A DNA stretch of 64,000 nucleotides from Acidobacteriota bacterium (GCA_028874215.1 JAPPLF010000080.1:1-64000); one strand, 5' to 3'. Numbered from the stretch's first letter, positions 33,713 through 43,217 are shown. Notes: a model not told the origin generated them from the sequence alone. Numbers and translations: made by a program.

Positions 33713-35253
33713 TCACCGGGCGGTGAAACGAAAGGCGAAGAGGTCCGCGTCCTTCAGAACGAAGCGAAGACGCACGGTTTGACCCGCCAGGCCGCCGACG
33801 TCCGGACCCTGCTTCCAGCGGACCTCCCGCTCCAGCTTGTCGCCGAACGTGGGAGGGCAATCCTCCAGGCCGTAGCCCTCCAGGGGTCTTCCCGCGGCGT
33901 CCTGGATCTCGACCCTCAGGCTTCCTGCCGCCGATGTGGAGAAGTTCAGCAACAGGCGGTCTCCCTGGAAGCGAATGGGGCGAGTGACCATCTCTCCGCC
34001 TGACATGGGCGCGGAAACGGCCACGAAACCGTCGAGCCGAAGGGTGAAACGCCGCAGGTTGAGACTCTTGCCTCTCCAATAGCCCTCGGTGGCGTACATG
34101 GAGATCTCGTTGGGAGCCCCCCGGATGTGGCTGGGGTTTCCACCAGGCCCCAGTTCTGGACGTTGTCCCCGTAGGTCCAGTTGTCCACCGGTCTCAGGCC
34201 GGGCCGGATGAAGGCCTCCGGCCAGCGGTGGAATCGGACCCGGTCGCGGCTTGCCATCAGGAGGCCCTCGGTCAATGCGGTGCCGTATCGGAGACTGACA
34301 CCAGCCCGCAGCCGGCGGTGCTCGAAACCCGGGAGGGCTCTCATGGAGTCGGACCATCCCCGTTCGATGTAGCGGTTGGGAAACCCCAACAGGATGTGGG
34401 GGGCCCGGTAGTACGGGATGATCTGGTTGGTGTAGAGCTGCACGTCGGCGGAGCCCCGATAGCAGAGCCAGACCGGGTCGGTCCAATTCAGAAAGTCCTG
34501 GGAGGTTCCGGTCATGACGTCCCGGATGCCCTTGGTCCTCGGCTGATTCTCCGCGGTCGGCCGGAAGTCGCGGTGGTATTCGCGGTACTCGTTCCGGAAC
34601 GAATCCCAGAACGCCAGGTTCTGGGAGTCGAAGTAGCCCTGGGTGATGACCAGGCGGTCCGCCATCAGCTCCCAATGGATGGCGTCGGCCGACTTCCACG
34701 CGTAGAGCCCCCGGAGCCGGCTCCAGGAGAGGGCCTTGTAGCGTGCGTCGGGCGAGGCGGCCGGATTGGGGTCCTTGAAGGGGACGAAGTTGCGGATGAT
34801 GTCGCCGTCTGCAAGCCGATCCATGAGGATGTTGTTCCGCTTGGATCCCTCGAACTCCACCAGGCCCAGTTGGGGCCGGTACCAGTGGATCCCGTCCAGG
34901 CTCTCGGCATAGCAGGTCACCTGCCGGCGTGGAAATTCGAGCCTCTTCCCGGTCTCGAAGTGCCAGCCCCGGTAGTACATCCGGTAGCGGTTTCCGTCCT
35001 GGAAGATGGTGAAGGTGAAGCAGGCGTTCCCCTCCCAGGGCCGGTCGGTCACCAGGACCGCCTCCCTGCGAATCGGACGCTGCAGTTGGAGCCGGGCCTC
35101 GCCCCGAAGCTCTTCCACCAGGGAAGGTTCCACGAACAACTCCAGCCGCAAACCGACATCCAGGACCTCCGAGTGGAGGCTCCAGCAGAACGTGGGGAAG
35201 AGAAGCGCCAGAACCGGGGGCCTCATGAGGATCGGCGTCCACCTGCGTTTCAT
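33713..35253 (-). pseudogene. Glycosidase-like protein, paralogue 2 of 4, interrupted by a frameshift
   Basis: The ATG at 35253 overlaps the symporter stop (ATGA). The protein starts with a signal (PVLALLFPTFCWS), then shows VTCYAESLDGIHWYRPQLGLVEFEGSKRNNILM, LYAWKSADAIHWELM and LLMASRDRVRFHRWPEAF, matching the paralogues. Near 34133-34136 the frame breaks: frame one runs on into unrelated sequence to a stop at 33946. The adjacent frame supplies the missing IRGAPNEISMYATEGYWRGK and the whole C-terminal beta domain (LRVEIQDAAGRPLEGYGLED to DADLFAFRF) down to 33713. Adding one base to the four-base G run at 34133-34136 (C run on the coding strand) restores one frame of about 514 residues. Everything else looks intact, so an assembly error is as likely as a true mutation. 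Confidence 0.8.
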
Positions 35254-36779
35254 TCCACGAACTCCTGGTTTGATCGCTCCCGAGTCCGGGCGGGACAAAT
35301 TCGGGACAGGACCAGCGCCGATCCGAACGTGATCAGCGAGGAGACCGGGATCACCCACATCCAGGCCAACCGCGGGAGCCCGAAGAGCCAGTGGCCCTGG
35401 GCCCAGACCAGGCCCGCCGACATCCCCGCAAGCGCGGACACGATGACCGCTCGGCCGCTGGCCGGGACCTTCAGGATGGCCAGAAACATCATCGCCCCCA
35501 GGGTGCCCACCAGGAAGCTGCTGATTCGGCCCGTCAGGTCGAAGAGGTTTCCACGCTGATCGTCGGGGATGGAATCCAACAGGAAACAGATCATGATGGC
35601 TGCGACTCCCGCGGCGACGGTCACGGCCCGGGCCAGCTTCAACTCGCCGCGGGGGGTGACGGCCACGGTCCGGAGACGCCGGTAGTAGTCGGTGATGATC
35701 ACTGAGGAGATGGAGTTGATCCCCGAATCCAGGCTCGACATGGCGGCGGAGAAGAGAGCCGCCACCACCAGCCCGGCCAGGCCCCGGGGGAGGACGTGAC
35801 CGATGAAGTGCGGGAAGACGCTGTCCGTGTCTGCGGGGAGATGGGTCTGGTAGTAGGAATAGAGCGCCATTCCGCACAGGCTCAGAAGGAGAGTGATGAC
35901 GACGCTCGCCGTCAGGTTGCAGGCGAACGAGCGCCGTGCCGACGCTTCCGAGCCGGTGCTGAGATAGCGCTGGACGGCCACCTGGTCTCCGGCCGCGGTG
36001 CAGATCCACCAGAAGAGGGTCCATAGGATCATGCCGAACCAGGTCAACCGGACCGTCGGGTCGAGGCTGAAGAGAGGCTGGGGCTCCATGTCCGCCGCCG
36101 CCATCTGGCCGTACCAGGTGAGCGGTCCGGTCCCGGCGTCAAGGGCGACATACGCGATGGTGAAGAGGGCGCCGGCCAGGAGGATGAAGAACTGGACCAC
36201 GTCGGTCCAGATCACGGCCCGGATCCCGCCCAGGGTCGTATAGACGGTGCCCACGGCCGCTACCCCCAGGACCACCGTGGCGAAGGGGAGGCCGCTGATG
36301 GTGGCCAGGGCGCCGGCTGCCGTGAAGACGATGGTCCCCATCCACGCCAGCCGGATCAGGACGAAGATGGTGGCCCCGAAGAGGCGTGTGGAGAGGTCGA
36401 ATTGCCGCTCCAGGCACTCGTAGGCCGAGGTGATTTTCAGCCGCATCAGGAAGGGAACCACCAGGTACCCCACCAGAAGGAAGACGATGGGATAGGAGAG
36501 CAACTGGGAGTTGGCGCCCAGCCCGTGCTTGATGATCTCGCCGGGGTGGGAGAGATAGGTGATGGTGGAGAGGATGGAGGCCAGCAGGCTCAGCCCCACG
36601 GCGAACCAGGGCATGTTCCGCCCCGCCAGGAAGTACTCCTCGGTGTCGCTCTGGCGCCGGCTGAAGGTGTAGCCGAGTAGGACGACTGCGGCCAGGTAGA
36701 GGAGGATGGCCGCGTAGTCGACGCCGTGGAGCCCCTCGAATCGGCCCGGCGGACCGCCCATGGCCAGAAACGGCGTCAT
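35250..36779 (-). CDS. Sodium:solute symporter (SSS family), second copy
   Basis: A 509-residue cotransporter with about 13 hydrophobic helices. LLYLAAVVLLGYTFSRRQSDTEEYFLAGRNMPWFAVGLSLLASILSTITYLSHPGEI and GLAGLVVAALFSAAMSSLDSGINSISSV match the family and the gene at 3467-4990, of which it is a paralogue. ATG at 36779 (MTPFLAMGG) follows AGGGGAA; the frame extends to 36860 without family similarity. Its stop overlaps the start of the glycosidase-like gene, so transport and glycan processing are translationally coupled. This suggests that the transporter takes up the product released by that protein or its relatives. Confidence 0.92.
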   Translation of the reverse strand: MTPFLAMGGPPGRFEGLHGVDYAAILLYLAAVVLLGYTFSRRQSDTEEYFLAGRNMPWFAVGLSLLASILSTITYLSHPGEIIKHGLGANSQLLSYPIVFLLVGYLVVPFLMRLKITSAYECLERQFDLSTRLFGATIFVLIRLAWMGTIVFTAAGALATISGLPFATVVLGVAAVGTVYTTLGGIRAVIWTDVVQFFILLAGALFTIAYVALDAGTGPLTWYGQMAAADMEPQPLFSLDPTVRLTWFGMILWTLFWWICTAAGDQVAVQRYLSTGSEASARRSFACNLTASVVITLLLSLCGMALYSYYQTHLPADTDSVFPHFIGHVLPRGLAGLVVAALFSAAMSSLDSGINSISSVIITDYYRRLRTVAVTPRGELKLARAVTVAAGVAAIMICFLLDSIPDDQRGNLFDLTGRISSFLVGTLGAMMFLAILKVPASGRAVIVSALAGMSAGLVWAQGHWLFGLPRLAWMWVIPVSSLITFGSALVLSRICPARTRERSNQEFVE

Positions 36780-36936
36780 CGCCAGGTTCCCCTCAAGAAG
36801 CCGCAACGCAGCGGAGTGCCAGTTGAATCGCCGCTGGCCGGCGCAGTAGCCTGACCGCACGCGGCAACTTCCGTGACGGATTTTGCCTTCGGCACGTTAG
36901 GGTAAGTGGTGACCGCCAACTGCATGGAAGAGGACC

Positions 36937-38068
36937 ATGGGAGAAATTCGACATCAGGAAATGCCTGAATCAGCGTTTGTCGACAACCGGGTCGAAGAGG
37001 ACGTAGATGTCCTCGACGAAGCAGATGAGGTCATTCCGTATACCCATAGCATCACGTTCTATGGTGCGGACTGCCCTGTGGATTCCCTCGTAAAACAACT
37101 TGATCGCGGCGACATCATTGTACCGACATTTGACTGGGTTTCCGAAGAAGACAGCAGGATCGTCGGATTTCAACGCGAATACGTATGGCCGAAGCCGAAG
37201 GCGGACAAGTTCATTGAGTCCCTCCTCCTTGGTCTGCCTGTTCCCGGTATTTTTCTGGTCAGGGAAGCGTCGGGTCGCTTACTGGTGCTCGATGGACACC
37301 AACGGCTCCACACCCTCCACCGGTATTACAAAGGACTGATCAACGGTCGGGAATACCGCCTCGAAAACGTACAAAGGCGTTTCGTGGGAATGCGTTTCAC
37401 GGATCTGGATATGGAGGACCGTCGAAGACTCGACGACAGTATCATTCACGCCACCGTCGTCAGGCAGGACGAGCCGAGTCAGGACCATTTACATTATTTT
37501 CGAGCGCCTGAATGCCGGAGGCGTCAATCTCCAGCCCCAGGAGATCCGTGTGGCGCTCTATCATGGCCAACTGGTGCGGGTTCTGAAGAGCCTCAACGAA
37601 GAGCGGGCATGGCGAGAACTGTACGGCAAAAAATCCCGGCGTCTGAAGGACATGGAGATGATCCTCCGATTCTTTGCCTTCTACTATCGCTTCGATCAGT
37701 ATCGCAGCCCGATGAAGGATTTCCTGAATCGGTACATGGCTGAGAACCGGAACCTTGCCAGGCAGTCAGAGGCAGAACTGCGACAGGTTTTCTGTAAGAC
37801 CACTTCGGTATTGAACCGCATTCTGGGGCGGCGAGCATTCCGACCCAAGAGAGCTGTGAACGCCGCTGTCGTGGACTCCTTGATGACGGGAGTTGCCAAA
37901 CGTCTCAGGTCTGGAGAGATAGGGGATGCCGAGCAATTCCTGCGCCGGTACCGGTCGTTGCTCAGTAGTCACGAGTACCTCGCAGCGACTGACAAGGGGA
38001 CTTCGCAAGAGGCCAATGTCCGGACTCGAATGAAGCTCGCGAAGGATATCTTTGTGGATGTCAGATGA
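36937..38068 (+). pseudogene. DUF262 (GmrSD-like N-domain) protein, interrupted by a frame change
   Basis: The first part (36937 to about 37489) carries the DUF262 pattern: VPTFDWVSEEDSRIVGFQREYVWPKPKADKFIESLLLGLPVPGIFLVREASGRLLVLDGHQRLHTL. This ParB/sulfiredoxin-like nucleotide-binding motif occurs in type IV restriction and phosphorothioate-linked defence proteins, with DGHQRL in place of the usual DGQQRL. After IIHATVVRQDEPSQD the frame changes at about 37490. The adjacent frame continues the family as IYIIFERLNAGGVNLQPQEIRVALYHG and runs to 38068 (helical region, RFFAFYYRF). Two residues of the usual loop also appear missing, so a small deletion fits better than a single-base error. The stop overlaps the HEPN gene (ATGA). 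Confidence 0.8.
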
Positions 38069-38547
38069 CAGGCCGTGCTGAGGTTTCCATGATGAAGCAG
38101 CGGCTTGACGCGACCTTCAACCGAGCGAACGTCGTCGGGCCAGACCTCAAGTTGCAGGCGGACTTCGCCAGATACCTTTGTGTTTTGGTTTCGGGCTATA
38201 TCGAGAAGGCTGTGGTTGCGTTTGTACTGGAACATGCGCGGCAAAAGGGCGGGCCGACACTGCAACGATTTGTCGAGCTGCGAACGAAGAGATTCACGAA
38301 CGCGAAGGCCTCGCGCGTCCAACAGCTCTTGGGCAGTTTCGACCCGAATTGGCAGCAGGAACTGGAGGAATTCCTGGTCGAAGAACGTAAGGTGGCGGTC
38401 GACAGTATCGTGAGCCTGCGCAATGTCATCGCTCACGGAGGTTCCGTCGGACTGACCTATAGCCGCATCCGTGAGTATTACGAGCATGCCCAGCGTGTAG
38501 TTGATCGCGTGGGGGACCTTTGCGTTCCCGGTGCCGATGGTGCCTGA
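38065..38547 (+). CDS. HEPN-domain protein (RiboL-PSP-HEPN type)
   Basis: A 160-residue all-helical protein with the HEPN signature LRNVIAHGG (Arg119, Asn120, His124, the R-N-x(3)-H ribonuclease motif). An N-terminal segment (LKLQADFARYLCVLVSGYIEKAVVAFVLEHARQK) resembles the HEPN domain found beside DUF262 proteins. HEPN proteins of this form cleave RNA as toxins or defence effectors. The ATG overlaps the DUF262 stop by four bases, so the two are a fixed pair. With the partner broken, the HEPN protein may be uncontrolled, inactive, or the frame change may be an artefact. Confidence 0.85.
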   Translation: MTGRAEVSMMKQRLDATFNRANVVGPDLKLQADFARYLCVLVSGYIEKAVVAFVLEHARQKGGPTLQRFVELRTKRFTNAKASRVQQLLGSFDPNWQQELEEFLVEERKVAVDSIVSLRNVIAHGGSVGLTYSRIREYYEHAQRVVDRVGDLCVPGADGA

Positions 38548-38607
38548 GGCAACGACCTCCGACAGCAAACATGAGAGCCGATTTGTGGAAGGTGCGGTGC
38601 CATTAGC

Positions 38608-39915
38608 CTACTCCTCGTTGGCCCGGAGCACGCGCAGAAAATTCCCGCTCAGGATCTTGACGATATCCTCCTCCGGGTATCCCCGTTCCAGCAGCCCGCC
38701 GACGAACTGCTGGTAGAGCCACGTGTAGTCTTCCCGCCCGATGTCCGTGTCGGTTCCGATGCTCACGTGGTCGATGCCCACCAGTTTCACGATGTAGTCG
38801 ATGTGGTCCAGGGTGCCTTCCACGGTCGCCCCTTGGGTGATGACTCCCGACCGGGGCCGGACTCTGTGGAGGGAAGACAGAGGTTCCAGATCCAAGGCCT
38901 GGCGAGCTGCCTGCTTCTCCGCCGGGTTGCGGATGGCCGCAGCCAGCCGGAAGGGGTCCGGATAGCGTTCCAACAGATAGTTGTTGACCTTGGCCATCGT
39001 GATCCACGCACCCGTCTTGCGGATCGGTTCCAGGTGTTTGGGGTCGTACATGGCGCCGACGGCGATCAATCCGCCCTTTTGGGCCAGTGCCTTGATCTGG
39101 TCGTCGGTGAGGTTGCGAACCGCGTCGACGACGCCACGGGCCCCTGAATGGGACGCGATGACCGGTTTCCCGGAGGCCTCGATGGCCTCGTCCATGGTCT
39201 GGTCCGAGGAATGGGACAGATCCACCAGGATTCCCAGGCGGTTGCACTCCCGCACCACCTCCAGACCGAAGTCGTTCAGTCCCAGGTCGTCGTCGTCCAG
39301 GATTCCGGAGCAGGCATCGGCCCAGGAGGCGGGGAAGGCGTGAGCCAGTTCCAGGCGCCTGAGGCCCAGCTTGTGGTAGACGCGAAGCGTGGCCAGGTCC
39401 TCGACCACGATGCCGCTGTCCACGCCCAGCATGAGGGAGAGCTTGCCTTCGGCACGGTGACGTTCCAGATCATCCGCGGTGAGAGCCACCTCCACCTCGG
39501 GATGGGCAGTGGCGGTTTCGTGGACGGCATCGATTTCCCAGAGGAAACGTTTGACGGCATCGGCGCCGGTGAAGACGCTGTGAGCGATGACGTACCCCGG
39601 CGGGGGAGAGGTGTACCAATAGTCACTCAGGTCTCCTATCAGGAGCGCCTCGGTGACGGTGCCGACGCCCAAAACGGCCACGTCGATCCCTTCCGCCAGC
39701 AATGCCGACGGATCGAAGGAGGTCTCCGGTTCCTCGGGAAAGCGAAAAAACCGCGTGGTGACCGCCGGATCGATCACCATGTGCCGCTGGAGAATCTCGG
39801 CGACCGGGTCCGCATCCGGCGCCTCGGGAGGGGGTCCGGCGCAGGCTGCGCACAGCAGAACGATGGAAAACGCGGTTCGAAAAGGGACGGAAACCCGGAT
39901 TCTGTTCAGGTGCAT
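38608..39915 (-). CDS. M19 (renal dipeptidase-like) lipoprotein, copy 2 of a tandem pair
   Basis: A 435-residue lipoprotein (lipobox LLCAAC) of the membrane dipeptidase family, which hydrolyse dipeptides with two zinc ions. LGILVDLSHSSDQTMDEAIEASGKPVIASHSGAR provides two metal-binding His segments. The bridging acidic residue appears as GVDSG rather than the usual EG pair. The N-terminal D-x-H-x-D of classical members is replaced by MVIDPAVTTRFF. Metal binding may therefore differ, and the substrate may not be a dipeptide. The C-terminus (HVSIGTDTDIGREDYTWLYQQFVGGLLERGY) is canonical. It lies 43 bases downstream of a close duplicate. Confidence 0.88.
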   Translation of the reverse strand: MHLNRIRVSVPFRTAFSIVLLCAACAGPPPEAPDADPVAEILQRHMVIDPAVTTRFFRFPEEPETSFDPSALLAEGIDVAVLGVGTVTEALLIGDLSDYWYTSPPPGYVIAHSVFTGADAVKRFLWEIDAVHETATAHPEVEVALTADDLERHRAEGKLSLMLGVDSGIVVEDLATLRVYHKLGLRRLELAHAFPASWADACSGILDDDDLGLNDFGLEVVRECNRLGILVDLSHSSDQTMDEAIEASGKPVIASHSGARGVVDAVRNLTDDQIKALAQKGGLIAVGAMYDPKHLEPIRKTGAWITMAKVNNYLLERYPDPFRLAAAIRNPAEKQAARQALDLEPLSSLHRVRPRSGVITQGATVEGTLDHIDYIVKLVGIDHVSIGTDTDIGREDYTWLYQQFVGGLLERGYPEEDIVKILSGNFLRVLRANEE

Positions 39916-39958
39916 GGGAAAGTCGTCTCCTTGATTGATGAGAAGAATGCGGCGCTGA

Positions 39959-41266
39959 TTACCCCTCGTTGGCCCGGAGCACGCGCAGGAAGTTCCCGCC
40001 CAGGATCTTGGCGATCTCCTCCACCGAATAACCTCGCTCCAGGAGGCCGCCCGCGAACTGCCGGTAGAGCCAGGTGTAGTCTTCCCGGTTCATGTCGATG
40101 TCGGTCCCGATGCCCACGTGGTCGATCCCGACCAGCTTGACGATGTGATCGATGTGGTCCAGGGTGCCTTCCACGTTGGAGCCGTGAGTGATGAGTCCCG
40201 AGTAGGGTTGGACGGTCAGCAGGGGAGTCAGAGGAGGCAGGCCCAGGACCTTGAGAGCCTTCTGCTTCTCGGCGGGGTCGCGGATGGCAGCGGCCAGGCG
40301 GTAGGGATCCGGATATTGTTGGGCCAGGTAGTTTCCGATCCGGGCCTGAGCGGTCCAGGTTCCCACCGTCCGGATCGCTTCCAGGTGTTGGGGGTCGTAG
40401 TAGGCTCCGACGGCGATCAATCCGCCTTTTCGGGCCAACGCCTTGATCAGATCGTCGGTGAGGTTTCGGACCGCATCGACCAGGGCCCGGGCTCCCGAAT
40501 GGGACGCGATGACCGGTTTCTCGGACGCCTCGATGGCCTCTTTCATGGTCTGGTCCGAGGAATGGGAGAGGTCCACCAGGATCCCCAGGCGATTGCACTC
40601 CCGCACCACCTCCAGCCCGAAGTCGTTCAGTCCCAGGTCGTCGTCGTCCAGGATTCCGGAGCAGGCATCGGCCCAGGAGGCGGGGAAGGCGTGAGCCAGT
40701 TCCAGGCGCCGGAGTCCCAGCTTGTGGTAGACGCGCAGGGTGGCCAGGTCCTCCACCACGATTCCGCTGTCCACGCCCAGCATGAGGGAGAGCTTGCCTT
40801 CCGCGCGGAAACGTTCCAGGTCATCCGCGGTAAGAGCCAGGCCCACGTTGGGGTGGGCGGCGGCCGTCTCGTGAACGGCGTCCACTTCCCAGAGGAAACG
40901 CTTGACGGCGTCGGCGCCAGTGAAGACACTTCGAGCCAGGACATGCCCCGGTTCGGGGGACGTGTAGATGTAGGGGGTGAAGTCTCCCACGATGAGCGCC
41001 TCGGTGACCGTCCCGATGCCCAAGACGGCGACGTCGATCCCTTCCGCCAGCAGGGCCGCCGGATCGAACGGGGTTTCCGGCTCCTTGGGAAAGCGGAAAA
41101 ACCGCGTGGTGACGGCAGGGTCGACGACCATGTTCTGCCGGAGGATTTTCGTGACCGGGTCCGTCTCCGGGGCTTTGGTTGCGGGACCGGCGCAGGCCGC
41201 GCACAACAACAGCACCGGCAGGATGGAGCGTAGGAAATCGGAAAACGCCGCAGGTTTCTGTTTCAT
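39959..41266 (-). CDS. M19 (renal dipeptidase-like) lipoprotein, copy 1 of a tandem pair
   Basis: 435 residues, the same length as the copy downstream, and identical over long blocks (from VDSGIVVEDLATLRVYHKLG through FGLEVVRECNRLGILVDLSHSSDQTM), showing a recent duplication. The lipobox is LLCAAC. The same departures from classical M19 metal ligands occur (MVVDPAVTTRFF; GVDSG), so they are inherited rather than accidental. ATG at 41266 has GGAGG about ten bases upstream; the frame stays open much further upstream, but that part is antisense to the Rieske gene. The copies differ mainly after residue 300, a likely substrate-loop region. Confidence 0.88.
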   Translation of the reverse strand: MKQKPAAFSDFLRSILPVLLLCAACAGPATKAPETDPVTKILRQNMVVDPAVTTRFFRFPKEPETPFDPAALLAEGIDVAVLGIGTVTEALIVGDFTPYIYTSPEPGHVLARSVFTGADAVKRFLWEVDAVHETAAAHPNVGLALTADDLERFRAEGKLSLMLGVDSGIVVEDLATLRVYHKLGLRRLELAHAFPASWADACSGILDDDDLGLNDFGLEVVRECNRLGILVDLSHSSDQTMKEAIEASEKPVIASHSGARALVDAVRNLTDDLIKALARKGGLIAVGAYYDPQHLEAIRTVGTWTAQARIGNYLAQQYPDPYRLAAAIRDPAEKQKALKVLGLPPLTPLLTVQPYSGLITHGSNVEGTLDHIDHIVKLVGIDHVGIGTDIDMNREDYTWLYRQFAGGLLERGYSVEEIAKILGGNFLRVLRANEG

Positions 41267-41335
41267 GGGTGAATCGCCTCCCGTCTTGCCGAAGGGAAGT
41301 GTAGCGGAATCGTACGTGAACGAGGAGAGAGAACA

Positions 41336-43084
41336 ATGATTCATGTCGGATCGCTGGAGGAAGTTCGGTCCAGGAGTCCCCTGGTGGTGTCCAAGGGTCC
41401 GGTCCCCATCGTGATCTTCGACCACGACGGAGAGCTGCGCGCCGTCGACAACCGCTGTCCGCACATGGGTTTTCCACTGCACCGCGGCACCGTGGAGGAC
41501 GGCATCCTCACCTGCTACTGGCACCATGCGCGCTTCGACCTGGTGAGCGGATGCACCTTCAACCTGTTCGCGGACGACGTGGATTCCTTCCGTGTGGAGG
41601 TCCGGGGCGGCGAGGTCTACCTGGACGTCACGCCGCCGCCGGTCGATCCGGTCCAGCGCTGGAGCCAGCGGCTCCAGGAGGGAATGGAGCAGAACCTCAG
41701 CTTGATCATGGGCAAGTCGGTGGTGGGACTGCACCACAGCGGCGTCTCCCACCATAAGGTCGCACGGCAGGGCGCGCTCTACGGCGTCCGGCATCGCCGG
41801 GACTGGAGTTCCGGCCTCACCATCCTCAGCGCCATGGCCAACGTCTGCGACCTCCTGGAGGGGACGGAGCGGATCCCGCCCCTGTACCATGGCCTGGTCC
41901 ACATCGCCCGGGACTGCGCCGGCCGCACCCCCAAATTCGAGATCCCGCCCCTTCGAAATCAGGAAATCCCGGCAGAGCATCTCAAACGCTGGTTCCGCTA
42001 CTTCGTGGAGGTCCGCAGCACCGAGGGCGCCGAGCGTTGCCTTCTGACCGCCGTCCACAAGGGGATGACGAGCGCGCAACTGACCGACCTGGTCGGGGCC
42101 GCGGCTACGGACCACGTCTACCTGGATGGGGGTCACGTCGTCGACTTCGTGAACAAGGCTTTCGAACTGCTGGACCGCATCGGCTGGGAACATGCCGGCC
42201 GGTTGCTGCCCGCCCTGATCCAGCCTCTGTGCCTGGCGGTTCGAAGCGAGGAGAGGAACCCGTGGCGGCACCCCATCGATCTGGTGCCGGTGCTGCGCCA
42301 GGCCGTGGCTCAGATTCCCGAGGCTCTGGAATCGGGGCAGGGGAAGATCTGGACCAAGCCGCCGGACTTCACCGAAACCCTTTTCAGCGACGATCCTCAC
42401 GCCCCGATCGAGGCACTGCTGGGGGCGTTGCGTGGGGGCGCCCAGCCGGTGGAGTTGGCCCAGGCGGTGGCCTATGCCGCGGCGCTGCGCATCGTCCACT
42501 TTCACGTCCAGAACGAGTTGGCCGACTGGATCGCCGTCCTTCACACCTTCACCTATTCCAATGCCCTGCATCAACTGCTTAAACGCAACCAGTCGCCGGA
42601 CCTGACAAGGGGCGTGTTTCACGGAGCCATGCGGGTCTACCTGGACCGTTTCTTCAACATCCCGCCCGCAAGACTGCCTTCAAGCCAAGGCTCGGCTGGC
42701 GCGGAATCGGGGAAGAATTCGATTCGGTCCCGCCTTCTGACACTCATGAACCACCAGCAGGAGACGGACCGGGCCGGACAGATGGTCTGGACCTACCTGG
42801 AGGGCGGCGGGTCCGGAGGCTCGCTCATCTCGGCCCTGACCGAGAGCCTGATGCGCGAAGACGCCAACTTCCACACCTTCCAGATGCTGGAGGCGGCCGT
42901 TCGCCAATACGGTGAGACCGAGGATCGGGAGGAAAGGAATCTGGTGATGGTCGGAGCGGCCCGTTATCTGGCGGCTCACGCTCCGACGCAAAGGGCCATG
43001 AACCAGACCCTCCGTGTGGCCATCCGCCTTCATCGGGGCGACCCCGTCTACGAACCGGAAACGGATGGAGCAGCGGCTTTCTAG
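41336..43084 (+). CDS. Rieske [2Fe-2S] protein with a large helical C-terminal domain
   Basis: A 582-residue cytoplasmic protein. Residues 1-100 form a Rieske ferredoxin domain with ligands in CPHMGFPLH and CYWHHARFD (C-x-H and C-x2-H). It is like the small ferredoxins of oxygenases rather than the bc1-type, as no disulfide cysteines are present. The remaining 480 residues are helical and rich in His and Trp (LHHSGVSHHK, ALRIVHFHVQNELADWIAVLHTFTYSNALHQLL, HGAMRVYLDRFFNIPPARL) and do not match a family I know. The domain may bind a metal or substrate; that is inference. GAGGAGAGAG precedes ATG at 41336. It is divergent from the M19 pair and appears to be a single gene. Confidence 0.8.
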   Translation: MIHVGSLEEVRSRSPLVVSKGPVPIVIFDHDGELRAVDNRCPHMGFPLHRGTVEDGILTCYWHHARFDLVSGCTFNLFADDVDSFRVEVRGGEVYLDVTPPPVDPVQRWSQRLQEGMEQNLSLIMGKSVVGLHHSGVSHHKVARQGALYGVRHRRDWSSGLTILSAMANVCDLLEGTERIPPLYHGLVHIARDCAGRTPKFEIPPLRNQEIPAEHLKRWFRYFVEVRSTEGAERCLLTAVHKGMTSAQLTDLVGAAATDHVYLDGGHVVDFVNKAFELLDRIGWEHAGRLLPALIQPLCLAVRSEERNPWRHPIDLVPVLRQAVAQIPEALESGQGKIWTKPPDFTETLFSDDPHAPIEALLGALRGGAQPVELAQAVAYAAALRIVHFHVQNELADWIAVLHTFTYSNALHQLLKRNQSPDLTRGVFHGAMRVYLDRFFNIPPARLPSSQGSAGAESGKNSIRSRLLTLMNHQQETDRAGQMVWTYLEGGGSGGSLISALTESLMREDANFHTFQMLEAAVRQYGETEDREERNLVMVGAARYLAAHAPTQRAMNQTLRVAIRLHRGDPVYEPETDGAAAF

Positions 43085-43217
43085 CCGCCGAGGGGGTGGC
43101 GACATCCTGTCGCCGAACAGGGCGGATAGGGGGACGGAATCCCGCTATACACATTCACTTACGACCCATCGCATCCAGTTGCGACAGTAAGGAATGGGGG
43201 ACTGACAGTCCCCCCTC
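43085..43217. repeat. Intergenic hairpin modules between convergent genes
   Basis: GGCGACA-tcc-TGTCGCC (43098-43114) and GGGGGACT-gac-AGTCCCCC (43196-43214) are perfect hairpins of the same kind as those at 5509, 8974 and 16901. Both lie between the Rieske gene and the convergent FG-GAP gene, where they may also serve as terminators. No gene is visible. Confidence 0.7.

Noticed and set aside
41267-42622. In-frame extension of the first M19 gene to 887 residues
   Set aside because: The extension is antisense to the Rieske gene, and the lipoprotein signal with Shine-Dalgarno lies at 41266.
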